Source of the DNA: Palsa-461 sp040414865
GTDB lineage: Bacteria > Actinomycetota > Acidimicrobiia > Acidimicrobiales > RAAP-2
Reading direction: 5' to 3'
NCBI GenBank assembly: GCA_040414865.1
Contig: JBEDUR010000222.1
Coordinates: 1-19,231 of the forward strand
Length of the DNA stretch: 19,231 nt
Below are positions 1 through 7,497 of this stretch, in pieces; positions within the stretch are counted from its first letter, which is position 1; every line of letters begins with the position of its first letter. The position numbers and the translations under genes were made by a program. Under the pieces are notes generated by a model. It was not told the origin of the DNA and did not search any database. It saw only the letters and a list, made by a program, of their open reading frames with translations.

Positions 1-2
1 CC

Positions 3-425
3 GGCCAGTCCCGGGTGCTGCGCGTCCTGCCGGTCGAGGATGGGTCTTGGGTTGGGGGGCTGCTCGGCCGGGCCTTCGTGGTCGAGCCGGCCAGCGATCG
101 GGTCGGCATCCGGGTGCGCCCCGTGGAGGGCGATGCCGTGCCCGGCGGCGGCGGTGCGGTCTCGGCCGGCACCACCGTCGGGACAGTCCAGCTGCCCCCG
201 GAGGGGAACCCGGTCCTCCTTCTCCCCGACCACGCGACCCTGGGCGGGTACCGGGTGGGGGCAGTAGTGATCTCGGCTGACTGGGGCGAACTCGGTCGGT
301 GCCGGCCCGGCGACACCCTCGAGCTGGCGCCGGTCGGCCTCGAGGAAGCCGACGAAGCCCGGCGGGCGCTCCGGCGGGCCGTCGCCGACGCGGTCGTCGG
401 CTCCTATCCCCTGCGAGCCGGCTGA
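3..425 (+). CDS. pxpC: 5-oxoprolinase subunit C (PxpC / allophanate hydrolase subunit 2 family), 3' fragment
   Basis: This is the C-terminal end of a protein whose start lies left of the window; the frame is open from the first complete codon. The segment LLPDHATLGGYRVGAVVISA, followed by a D-W-G-E-L-x3-RPGD stretch, matches the conserved C-terminal block of the biotin-dependent carboxylase-like family (PxpC/KipA/allophanate hydrolase subunit 2), whose usual form is D-x-x-T-x-GGYP-x4-VI-x-AD-x10-PGD. In this family PxpC acts with PxpA and PxpB in ATP-dependent cleavage of 5-oxoproline to glutamate in the cytoplasm. A PxpB partner would be expected upstream, outside the window. The stop codon lies 4 nt before the stop of the convergent permease gene. 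The family is fairly sure; the substrate is inferred. Confidence 0.82.
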   Translation, partial: GQSRVLRVLPVEDGSWVGGLLGRAFVVEPASDRVGIRVRPVEGDAVPGGGGAVSAGTTVGTVQLPPEGNPVLLLPDHATLGGYRVGAVVISADWGELGRCRPGDTLELAPVGLEEADEARRALRRAVADAVVGSYPLRAG

Positions 426-429
426 GGGC

Positions 430-1203
430 TCACCCGACCAGCAGGCGGATCCCGGTGGCCAGGCCGATCCCGACCACGACCACCCGGACGACGTTGGCCG
501 GCAGCGTGCGAGCGAGGGTCGCCCCGGCGTAGCCACCGACCAGCGCGCCGATGGCCAACATGCCGGCCGCTTCCCATTCCAGGTGCCCGTGGACGATGAA
601 CACGATCGCCGCCACCCCATTGGCCACGATCGAGAGCACGGAGCGGATGCCCCCGGCCCGGACCAGCGTGTCAGGCAGGGCGAGCGCCAGGACGGCGAGG
701 ATGATGACGCCCATGGCGGCCCCGAAGTAGCCGCCGTAGAGGGCGGCCAAGAGCATGCCGATTGCCAGTGCGACCGGGTGCTCCCGGGCGGCGTGCTCGT
801 GCGCAAGCCACCGAGCGAGGAGTGGCCCGAAGGCGAAGAGCGCGGTGGCGAAGAGAACCAGCCAAGGCGCCAGGCGGGTGAAGGCAGACGACGGGGTGGT
901 CAAGAGGAGCACCGCCCCGGCAGCGGCTCCGGCAACGGTGAGTGGGACGAGCAAGGAGAACCGGTCCCTCTGGTCCAGGATCTCTCGCCAGAAGCCAGCT
1001 ACCCCGCCCACGTATCCGGGCCAGATTCCCACTGTGGACGTCACATTGGCCGTGAGCGCCGGGTAGCCGAGGGCGAGCAGGGCTGGGAACGAGATCAGGG
1101 TCCCTCCACCAGCCACCCCGTTGAAGAGGCCGGCACCCAGGCCGGCCAGCACGAGGAGCAGGTCGCGTCCCAGGCTGAGATGGACGCTTGCGAGGAGGTT
1201 CAC
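430..1203 (-). CDS. TauE/SafE-family membrane permease (sulfite exporter-like)
   Basis: A 257-residue, very hydrophobic protein with about eight predicted membrane spans. The N-terminal GLFNGVAGGGTLISFPALLA is the classic first repeat motif of TauE/SafE (DUF81) permeases, and a second GGYFGAAMGVIILAVLALAL-type motif around residue 155 gives the two-repeat layout. Family members move sulfite, sulfoacetate or other organic anions across the cytoplasmic membrane; the substrate cannot be told here. The start is GTG at 1203, just after a G-rich stretch (GGGGGGAGGG) that can serve as ribosome binding site. It lies 30 nt downstream of the CYTH-CHAD gene on the same strand and may be co-transcribed with it. 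It converges with pxpC. Confidence 0.88.
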   Translation of the reverse strand: MNLLASVHLSLGRDLLLVLAGLGAGLFNGVAGGGTLISFPALLALGYPALTANVTSTVGIWPGYVGGVAGFWREILDQRDRFSLLVPLTVAGAAAGAVLLLTTPSSAFTRLAPWLVLFATALFAFGPLLARWLAHEHAAREHPVALAIGMLLAALYGGYFGAAMGVIILAVLALALPDTLVRAGGIRSVLSIVANGVAAIVFIVHGHLEWEAAGMLAIGALVGGYAGATLARTLPANVVRVVVVGIGLATGIRLLVG

Positions 1204-1233
1204 CCTCCCCCCATGACCGGCACCGGCTCCGGT

Positions 1234-3030
1234 TCAGGCGCGGGGCGGCGAAGGGTCACCCAACGGCCTGGGCGGGTCCGGGGCGAACGACGGCCGGTCC
1301 GGACCCAGGCCCACAGCGCCGATCGCCGCCGGCCGGCCCAACTGGAGCCCCGATGTCCCAGGCCCGTTCGCCTGTTCCCCCGCCCCCGGTGTCGGGCGAA
1401 GCCGCTCGAGAACGCGGGCGAGATCCCGCCACTCCGCGCCCTTGAGCACCTTCACCCGGGTCCGGGCGTCGGTCAGGAGGTGCTCGGCCATCGCTCGTGC
1501 CTCCTCGGCCAGCGCGCCCATGAAGAAGACCGATGGGAGGGAGAGCGGCGGTTCGGCGCCGAGGGCCAGCGAGTGCAAACGGTCCATCGACACCTGGCAG
1601 TCCTGGAGTCCGCCCAAAAGGTCTTGGAGGCGGGCCAGCCGCCGGATGAACGTGACGGCCGGCTCGCCGTAGAGGTCGGCGACGAACTCGAGCGCGTAGC
1701 GGAGGCGCTTGCACCGGATTCGCAAGCGGTGGAAGTCCTCGGGTGCGCCGCTGCGCCTTGCCCGCCGGGCCGCCTTTCGCGCGGCGCGGTGTCGCCGCTC
1801 GACAAGGTCGGGGACGACTGCGGTCGCGCGCTGCTGTCCGGCGGTCGTCCGGTGGCCGGCGCCCTGCTGGGCCAGAGCCACGAGCGCGGTGGTCAGGCGC
1901 TCGTAGCGGGGCGACTCGAGCGCCTCGAGTAGGCCGGCCCGGGCTTCCTCGCGCTCACGGGCGAACACGCCCCGGAGATCCTCGACCGGAGACGACTCGG
2001 CCGCGCTTGCGGCCCATGGTCCGTGCCAGCCGGTCGAGGCTTCCAACCGCTCCATTTGCACGTCAAGGTCCCTGACCGAGCCCAGCACCTTGCCGAGCCA
2101 GGCCAGCTCCGGGGCGAGCGAGTCGAACTGGGCCGGCAAGACACCCGAGAACACGCCGATGGCGGCCCGCAGCCGGCGGGTGGCGACCCGCATGTCGTGG
2201 AGGTCTTCGGGATCCTCGCCGAGCCGGGTGCCGGCCTCGTGGGCGAGGAGCGCGCCAAGGAGGCGCCGGATGACGGCGTCGGCCACGGCTCCCACGGTGT
2301 CGTCGCTATGGATCTCGGTCGATCCGAGCTCGACCCCACTCGGGATGACGTAGCCCCTGGCCAACACCCCTGCCTCGAACTTCGACAGGGCGGCTGGCGC
2401 AAGCCCGGCCGAACGCCGCAGATCCTCCACGAGCGGGGCGAGCGCTTGCACCCATGGTGCTTGCACTTCGACCTCCACCCGCAGCAGGTGCATCGGGTTC
2501 TGGTCGTCGATGGAGACAGCCGTCTCGTCCAGGGCGATCTCGGCGACGTCCTCCTCACCCACCCGCAGCACGAAGGGCCGCCGGCGAGTTTGGACCTCGA
2601 GCACTTGAAGCAGTGGTCGTTGCCCGACGAGGGCCGTGACCCGCCCGCCGACCGGACCGGCTTCGGGCGACCAGGCGCCCGTGCTCGCCGAGAACGGCTC
2701 GCTTACCTCTCGCCGGCGCTTGGGCTCGGGGGCCGGGGTGGCCGAACCGGACAGCGCCTTCAGCGTCACCTCCTGCTTCACCTTGGCGTTCCGGAGGCGC
2801 AGCACGTAGCCGGCCCGGGCGATCCGCCAATCCTCGGTATCGAGGTATCGGTCGTCTTGTACCACCGCCGGGCGAGCCACCACACCCACCGGACCCAAGG
2901 ATTCGAACAGCACTGACCTGGCGGCCAGCGAGGTCAGCCAGCGCCTCGCTGGCCGCAGGTCGAGAGCGTCAAACTGCCACTCGACCTCGACGGTGTCACT
3001 GTCTCCACCTGTTTGACCTGCAATCATCAT
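1234..3030 (-). CDS. CYTH and CHAD domain protein
   Basis: A 598-residue protein with an N-terminal CYTH (triphosphate tunnel) domain, about residues 13-215, and a C-terminal CHAD helical domain, about 250-550. CYTH signs are the acidic opening strand VEVEWQFDA, the YLDTEDWRI segment, LRLRNAKVKQEVTLKAL, and a late E-x-A-L-D-E strand. CHAD signs are two conserved helices, HDMRVATRRLRAAIGVF and FHRLRIRCKRLRYALEF, whose His and Arg/Lys residues bind polyphosphate in known CHAD proteins. The family is linked to inorganic polyphosphate or triphosphate, in the cytoplasm. The usual ExExK signature reads E15-x-E17-x-Q19, so the Lys is replaced. ATGs occur at 3030 and 3027, with no purine-rich ribosome site upstream. 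The C-terminal 50 residues are low-complexity and Pro/Gly-rich. It is divergent from the NUDIX gene. Confidence 0.9.
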   Translation of the reverse strand: MMIAGQTGGDSDTVEVEWQFDALDLRPARRWLTSLAARSVLFESLGPVGVVARPAVVQDDRYLDTEDWRIARAGYVLRLRNAKVKQEVTLKALSGSATPAPEPKRRREVSEPFSASTGAWSPEAGPVGGRVTALVGQRPLLQVLEVQTRRRPFVLRVGEEDVAEIALDETAVSIDDQNPMHLLRVEVEVQAPWVQALAPLVEDLRRSAGLAPAALSKFEAGVLARGYVIPSGVELGSTEIHSDDTVGAVADAVIRRLLGALLAHEAGTRLGEDPEDLHDMRVATRRLRAAIGVFSGVLPAQFDSLAPELAWLGKVLGSVRDLDVQMERLEASTGWHGPWAASAAESSPVEDLRGVFAREREEARAGLLEALESPRYERLTTALVALAQQGAGHRTTAGQQRATAVVPDLVERRHRAARKAARRARRSGAPEDFHRLRIRCKRLRYALEFVADLYGEPAVTFIRRLARLQDLLGGLQDCQVSMDRLHSLALGAEPPLSLPSVFFMGALAEEARAMAEHLLTDARTRVKVLKGAEWRDLARVLERLRPTPGAGEQANGPGTSGLQLGRPAAIGAVGLGPDRPSFAPDPPRPLGDPSPPRA

Positions 3031-3137
3031 GGGAGGCTAGTCTCGCACCGGATCGTCGAGGCGTCTCCGGTCGGATCAGCCCGGGATCGCTCCTCATTGC
3101 CGCGCCTGGGTCCGACTCGCTGGGTACTGTGCCTTTT
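3031..3137. promoter_or_regulatory. Divergent promoter region with possible leaderless starts
   Basis: This 107-bp gap separates the divergent CYTH-CHAD and NUDIX starts. On the plus strand TACTGT (3125-3130) fits the actinobacterial -10 pattern TAnnnT and ends 7 nt before the NUDIX ATG. On the minus strand TAGCCT ends 3 nt before the first and 6 nt before the second ATG of the CYTH-CHAD gene. Neither start has a Shine-Dalgarno sequence. The spacing would put transcription starts at or within a few bases of the start codons, meaning leaderless mRNAs, which are common in actinobacteria. No convincing -35 boxes were found. This is inference from spacing only. Confidence 0.4.
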
Positions 3138-3611
3138 ATGCCTCAAACGGTTGACGGACCTGATTTCGAGAACCGACCAGCCGAGCTTGTTCTAGCTGCC
3201 GGTGGGCTGGTCGTCCGGCCCGCATCACGCGATGCCCTCGAGATTGCCCTCGTCCACCGTCCGGTCCGAGTGGACTGGTCTTTCCCGAAGGGCAAGGTCG
3301 AGCCCGGTGAGCGCCTGACCGACTGCGCACTGCGGGAGGTGCTCGAGGAGACCGGGCTCCGTTGCCGGATTGTCTCCTTCGTCGGCACGACCGAGTACCG
3401 GGACCGGAAGGACCGGCCGAAGATCGTCGCCTACTGGGCCATGATCCCGGAGAGCGGGGCCTTCCGTTCGAGCCAGGAGGTCGACGAGCTGCGATGGGTC
3501 GAACTCGGCGAGGCCGCGGGCGAGCTGCTGACCTATCCCCGCGACCGGGAACTGCTGACCGACATGGTCGAGCGGACGGCCTGGGTTTTCCAGCTTCGAC
3601 GCAGCGCCTGA
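3138..3611 (+). CDS. NUDIX hydrolase (MutT-like)
   Basis: A 157-residue single-domain NUDIX protein. Residues 52-74 give a perfect NUDIX box, G-x5-E-x7-REVLEETGL, which binds the divalent metals used to cut a nucleoside diphosphate linked to another group. The preceding DWSFPKGKVEPGE is typical of MutT and diadenosine-polyphosphate hydrolase branches. The C-terminal histidine phosphatase domain of mycobacterial MutT1 is absent. ATG at 3138 is chosen because a -10-like TACTGT ends 7 nt upstream; an in-frame GTG at 3129 would add three residues. The divergent CYTH-CHAD neighbour suggests a phosphate-compound house-cleaning role, but the substrate is unknown. Confidence 0.9.
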   Translation: MPQTVDGPDFENRPAELVLAAGGLVVRPASRDALEIALVHRPVRVDWSFPKGKVEPGERLTDCALREVLEETGLRCRIVSFVGTTEYRDRKDRPKIVAYWAMIPESGAFRSSQEVDELRWVELGEAAGELLTYPRDRELLTDMVERTAWVFQLRRSA

Positions 3612-3752
3612 ACGCTCGGGCTCCGGGCTTGTCTGCTCCGCATTGAAAGCCGGCGTGGCGGGGTCCATTCATTGGCCTCCAGTAGGCGCTCTGGGCGAGA
3701 AAGGAGCCTCCTGGCCGGACGAGCACGCAATGCCGCAAGCCACCTGGCCTGA

Positions 3753-3771
3753 ACGCCAGTCCCTTTGGCGT
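3753..3771. terminator. Possible hairpin between convergent genes
   Basis: ACGCCA (3753-3758) and TGGCGT (3766-3771) form a 6-bp inverted repeat with a 7-nt loop, between the convergent NUDIX and ketosynthase genes. It has no T-tract, so its role as a terminator is tentative. The rest of the 3612-3832 gap shows nothing I recognise. Confidence 0.25.
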
Positions 3772-3832
3772 CCGGCGAAGGCCGCCAGCAACGGCTTGAG
3801 CACGTCAGAAGGCCTTGCACGGAGGCGATCGT

Positions 3833-4816
3833 CTATTGCCCCGCAATCATGATGCCGGTGCCGAAGACATAGGGCGCGCTCGCACCGATGAGGATCGTCC
3901 AGTCGTGGGAGCCGCTTGACAGGAATGCGTCCATCCCAACGATGATGTCCGGCCCCCCCAAGTGCCCTGTCCGATCGCCGGTTATCGTGATCCTTCCCTC
4001 CAGCCCCAGCGCCGCAGCGATCATCTCGAGCACATTGGGAGTGATCTGATTGCAGATGAGGTGTGTGGGTTTCAGGTTGAGCCGCTTCGTCAGCCGTTCG
4101 AAAGAGTGTGAATAGCCCGCCCGGTATGCCTCGGAGATCTCAGATCTCGGCCGATCGCTGACTTTTCGCGTGTAGGCGCTGACGCCAGGTTCAGGTTGCG
4201 GCGCGCGCGTTCCACCGTAAGGGATCACGACGTGGTCGTTGTACTCACTGGCGTTGCAGAACTCCGCCCCGACGAACGTGAGCTTCGCGGGCTCCGGGGT
4301 GCCAAGACCTAACACCAGCGCACCGGCACCGTCGCCGTACGCCCATAGGGACATTGCGGACGTATCGGCGAAATCGACGGTTTGAGACCAGCGCTCCGCC
4401 GAGATGACAGCTGCGTACCCACCGCCGTGAGACGACAGCCAGCTCTGGACGAGATCGATGGCCCCCAGCGTGCCGAGACAGCCCGCCATCAAGTCCAGTC
4501 CCACCGCGAACTCGCCGACCCCACACAGCCGCATGACCTCGGTCGACACTGACCACGATGGCGGGTAGTCACGCGACCCTCCGCAGGAGATGACCAGCTT
4601 GAGCTTTGAGGCCGGCACCTCACTCTCTGCCAGTGCGCGCTACAGGGCGCGTGCGCTCATGGTGCTCGGGTGGTCGTCGGGACCCCCGTGACACGCGCGC
4701 GGCCAGCCCCGGTAATTGCTGATATCGCCGCCTCGTTTCTGAACAACCTCCCGCACGTCTCTCGCGGGTGGAAGGTCGGTACCGAGCCCAAGGACGGCGA
4801 GGGACTCGACCGTCAT
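3833..4816 (-). pseudogene. FabH-like 3-oxoacyl-ACP synthase III, interrupted by in-frame TAG
   Basis: A ketoacyl synthase III-type thiolase-fold protein. Read from ATG 4816 (ribosome site AAGGGAGGG four nt upstream) the frame gives a normal N-terminus, MTVESLAVLGLGTDLPPARD, then a TAG at codon 59 (4640-4642) within ARAL-stop-RALAES, then 268 further residues. The total of 327 codons is the normal family length. Cys113 in DLMAGCLGT aligns with the acyl-accepting Cys112 of E. coli FabH. The canonical HQAN site reads NQIT (Asn256) and the GNTS site reads GHLG (His285). Family members condense or transfer acyl groups from CoA or ACP. Either a pseudogene, a sequencing error, or restart at GTG 4618 giving a 261-residue product that lacks the first strands of the fold. 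The upstream DoxX-like gene is on the same strand, 133 nt away. Confidence 0.75.
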
Positions 4817-4949
4817 GCGTCCCTCCCTTCATCAGAAAGGAAACCGCGAAATCCTATCCATCGACCCGACACAGGCCGCACCGAACCGCCGCATGCGACC
4901 GGCCTGGAGCTCTACGTCACGGGCGGCCGCGAGCCCTGGCGCGATTCGA

Positions 4950-6836
4950 TCACGTCGGAGGTGTCCCCGTGGTCGTAGGCGCGAGGCCTTGCTGCTGCGC
5001 CATGATGGCGGCCTCGACGATCTGGAGGTCCGAGGGGTCGATTGCCAGGGGCCCGCCTGCAACCGGAACCTGCCAGACGTGGGTCATGAACGGCGTGTTC
5101 GGGACGGCGTGTGACCCGATGGCGCAAGGTAGCAAGCCGTCGATCTGACCGGTTGTGTTGCTCGCGCACAGGTTGGTGTGCCCGTGCCACTGCACCAGGC
5201 AGCCGTAAGGCATGGGCCCGTCACCACCACCCGGCATCAGGTACATGGCCGCCACGAGTACCGGACCGTACGGTGTCGTCGCATAGACGAGAGAGTCAAC
5301 CGTATTGGGGTTCAACACATCCTGACGGTTCATGTAGCGAAAATTCAGATAGTGCACCACCGGGTAGCTGGTGCTCGTGATCGGGACGTAGCCGTCGGCC
5401 AGAGCCGTGCTGAGGTCTTTGTACTTGGCGACAGCGGCCGAGGTGGCCTGCACGTACTCGGTAGCGCCGAGAACCTGCTGCGACGTGGGCTGAGCTGTGC
5501 AGTCGGGTGTCTGCATCATGTGGCCCTTGTCCTCCTCGCCGCTGACTGCGGTGAGCTCGTTCACTTCGGCGGCCGGGAGCGGTGGTCCTGTGTACTTCCA
5601 GTTGGTGTCGGTCACGTTCAACCCGGCCATGGCCGACATGTTCATGGAGTGCGACGCATCGGCTTTCGCCGAGCCCGCTTTCGGTGACATCGCCATGCCC
5701 TTCATCGAGCCCGACGTCGATACGGCCTTCACCAGTGAACTGCCCGATGAGGCTTGAGTCGTCACGGCGACGGTGTCGTACGACGCGGGGACGACCGCAG
5801 CCACCAACGGGACGAGGACGATGGTGAGAACCGAGGCGACGGTAGCTCGAGGATGCGCTGACAGGAGGCGAGCCGCCGGAGCAGGCTCGTCGGCTCGGGC
5901 GGGGACGAGCGGCAGGACGGAGAGCCCGATCAGCGCCACGATCGGACCGTTGCTGGGGTCGGTCCCGTTGCCCGTCAGGAGCTGCCCCAATCCCTCCCCA
6001 GTGATCCAGTAGGCGAGGGCGAGGGCGATACCGAGCCCGATGTACACCTGGGGCCGGTTCGACACCAGGGGTCCCAGCGCGATGACGAGCGACAGCACCG
6101 CCAAGATCACCGCGACCCAGATGCCGGCACCGACGAAGGCGTGGCCGAACGAATTGAGCAAATGGGCGTACCAACCCGGCTCCCCTTGTGCGGTGTTCGC
6201 CATCTGATTCGAGATGGCGTCGCCGGCCCGGTTGAAAGGGAACAGCCAGATAATGGCCTCGAAGATCCAGATGGCCGCCCAGAGGAGTAGCGACCCCGTC
6301 CCGCCGAACAGGCCGCGGGCTGCGGCAGACGACTCAGTGCCGACGGCGCCCTCGGTGCTCTTCTCAGACCTCGGCCACAGCACCAGGCCCAGGAGCACAT
6401 AGAAGCAGACGGCTCCAGGGGCGGCCTGGAGGGGCGAGGTGTTGCCCGTAAGGACCATGCCGAGTCCCTCGCCGAAGACGTAGATCCCGATGCCCCAGAC
6501 AAAAGACGCCACGAGGGCTGGTTTCAAGGATCGCCGAAACAGTAGGCCCAGGCCGATGCCGATCTCGATCAGTCCCATCACGGCGGCCCACATCGTTGCC
6601 TCGTGGGAGAGGAAGGTGGCCATGTGATTGAGGGCTGAGCCGATCAGTGAAGGCTGACCAACGGCCATCTGCCGAACGAACGTAGACACGAACTCCGGCT
6701 TGAGCACCTTCGGCTGAAACTTGAGCAGCCCGTCGAAGATCCAGAGCGCGCCCAGGACGAGCTGAAGGGATCGCTGGTTGATATGGAGCCGAGCAGCGAC
6801 AGACCGCGCGGGAGGTGAGTCGGTTCGAGGTTCCAT
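4950..6836 (-). CDS. Duplicated DoxX-like membrane protein fused to an exported His/Cys-bearing domain
   Basis: A 628-residue protein. Residues about 22-155 and 182-312 are two copies of a four-helix DoxX-like module: each begins with a W-I-F motif (LWIFDGLLKF; IWIFEAIIWLF) and each carries GEGLG-x2-LTGN (123-131; 281-290). A ninth span (331-350) leads to an outside segment. Residues 377-403 are Met/His-rich (SMKGMAMS, SHSMNMSAM), a pattern seen in copper-binding linkers. The C-terminal domain (about 455-610) has VVHYLNFRYM, GCLVQWHGHTNLC and THVW, with His and Cys that could bind metal. I do not know a function for this domain. ATG 6836 is chosen for its AAGGG ribosome site; the open frame runs on to 7139 but that extension is Arg/Ser-rich and lacks protein character. 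It may be co-transcribed with the ketosynthase gene. Confidence 0.75.
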   Translation of the reverse strand: MEPRTDSPPARSVAARLHINQRSLQLVLGALWIFDGLLKFQPKVLKPEFVSTFVRQMAVGQPSLIGSALNHMATFLSHEATMWAAVMGLIEIGIGLGLLFRRSLKPALVASFVWGIGIYVFGEGLGMVLTGNTSPLQAAPGAVCFYVLLGLVLWPRSEKSTEGAVGTESSAAARGLFGGTGSLLLWAAIWIFEAIIWLFPFNRAGDAISNQMANTAQGEPGWYAHLLNSFGHAFVGAGIWVAVILAVLSLVIALGPLVSNRPQVYIGLGIALALAYWITGEGLGQLLTGNGTDPSNGPIVALIGLSVLPLVPARADEPAPAARLLSAHPRATVASVLTIVLVPLVAAVVPASYDTVAVTTQASSGSSLVKAVSTSGSMKGMAMSPKAGSAKADASHSMNMSAMAGLNVTDTNWKYTGPPLPAAEVNELTAVSGEEDKGHMMQTPDCTAQPTSQQVLGATEYVQATSAAVAKYKDLSTALADGYVPITSTSYPVVHYLNFRYMNRQDVLNPNTVDSLVYATTPYGPVLVAAMYLMPGGGDGPMPYGCLVQWHGHTNLCASNTTGQIDGLLPCAIGSHAVPNTPFMTHVWQVPVAGGPLAIDPSDLQIVEAAIMAQQQGLAPTTTGTPPT

Positions 6837-7324
6837 GAGGTATCGCCCTTCTCGCGAGAGAAATCGACCGGGACGAAGTCCGGATCGGCCGTGGCCGCAA
6901 AGGATACCGAAGCGTCTTTCGGCATCCATGGCGGCCGTGAGCGCCAGAGCTGCTATCGCTACTTGTGCTCCGCAACCCAATGGCCTGCACTTTCGGGCCG
7001 TGGTCATCATCAAGAATCGTGGTTTCCGCCCTCGCCATCGCTTTCGCGGCCCCGGGACGCGACACCAGCGATGGAGGCGGGATAAGGAATCGGAGGGCGC
7101 GAATCTTGGACTCTGATGCCCGACGGGATCCGGCGACATATGAGTCGGAACCGTCCGCTCGGTCGAGTACTGAGGTCACCATCAACTGGAGCGTCGTCGA
7201 CCAGGGATTGAGGGGGGTTGTGAGCGGCCAAACCAGGATCCAGGTTCACGTAGGCTTGTCCGCCACCAGGATTGAGCGAGCGACTGTGGACAAGGTCCCG
7301 GATGTCGTTCGCGAAAGCCCTGCT
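6837..7324. other. Intergenic region, 488 bp, no gene recognised
   Basis: This gap lies between the DoxX-like gene and the tRNA. Open frames crossing it on both strands give Arg/Ser/Pro-rich translations without domain character and look like chance frames. A small inverted repeat, TTCTC-GCGA-GAGAA (6849-6862), abuts the ribosome binding site of the minus-strand DoxX-like gene and could partly mask it. I could not identify promoters for the tRNA or for the DoxX-like gene with confidence. Confidence 0.5.
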
Positions 7325-7413
7325 GGAGAGGTGCGAGAGCGGCCGAATCGGACTCACTGCTAATGAGTTGACTGGGGAGACCCGGTCCGAGGGTTCAAAT
7401 CCCTCCCTCTCCG
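7325..7413 (+). tRNA. tRNA-Ser (anticodon GCT)
   Basis: An 89-nt cloverleaf with the long variable arm of a class II tRNA. The acceptor stem is GGAGAGG (7325-7331) with CCTCTCC (7406-7412) and discriminator G at 7413. The anticodon stem ACTCA/TGAGT encloses the loop CTGCTAA, giving anticodon GCT at 7359-7361, which reads the serine codons AGC and AGT. The T arm is GAGGG-TTCAAAT-CCCTC. CCA is not encoded, as usual in actinobacteria. It lies 84 nt upstream of rimO. Confidence 0.97.
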
Positions 7414-7497
7414 CGAGCCGACCCAGCGTCGGGTGCCCATGGCAAGAGTTCTGCCCAGACCAGGTACGCGCTCTTGTGGTCGGCGAGAGAGAGAACT

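Noticed and set aside
583..1932. Long plus-strand open frame of 449 codons
   Set aside because: It lies antisense to the TauE/SafE and CYTH-CHAD genes. Its translation is Arg/Glu/Gly-rich without domain motifs, as expected for a high-GC shadow frame.
2023..2916. Plus-strand open frame of 297 codons
   Set aside because: It is antisense to the CYTH-CHAD gene, which has clear motifs on the minus strand; no recognisable domain here.
4620..4832. Small minus-strand open frame of 70 codons overlapping the ketosynthase N-terminus
   Set aside because: It is in a different frame from the ketosynthase and reads as low-complexity Arg-rich sequence; the true N-terminus is in the other frame.
6837..7139. 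N-terminal extension of the DoxX-like gene to an upstream start
   Set aside because: The added 101 residues are Arg/Ser-rich with no membrane or domain character, and ATG 6836 has its own AAGGG ribosome site.
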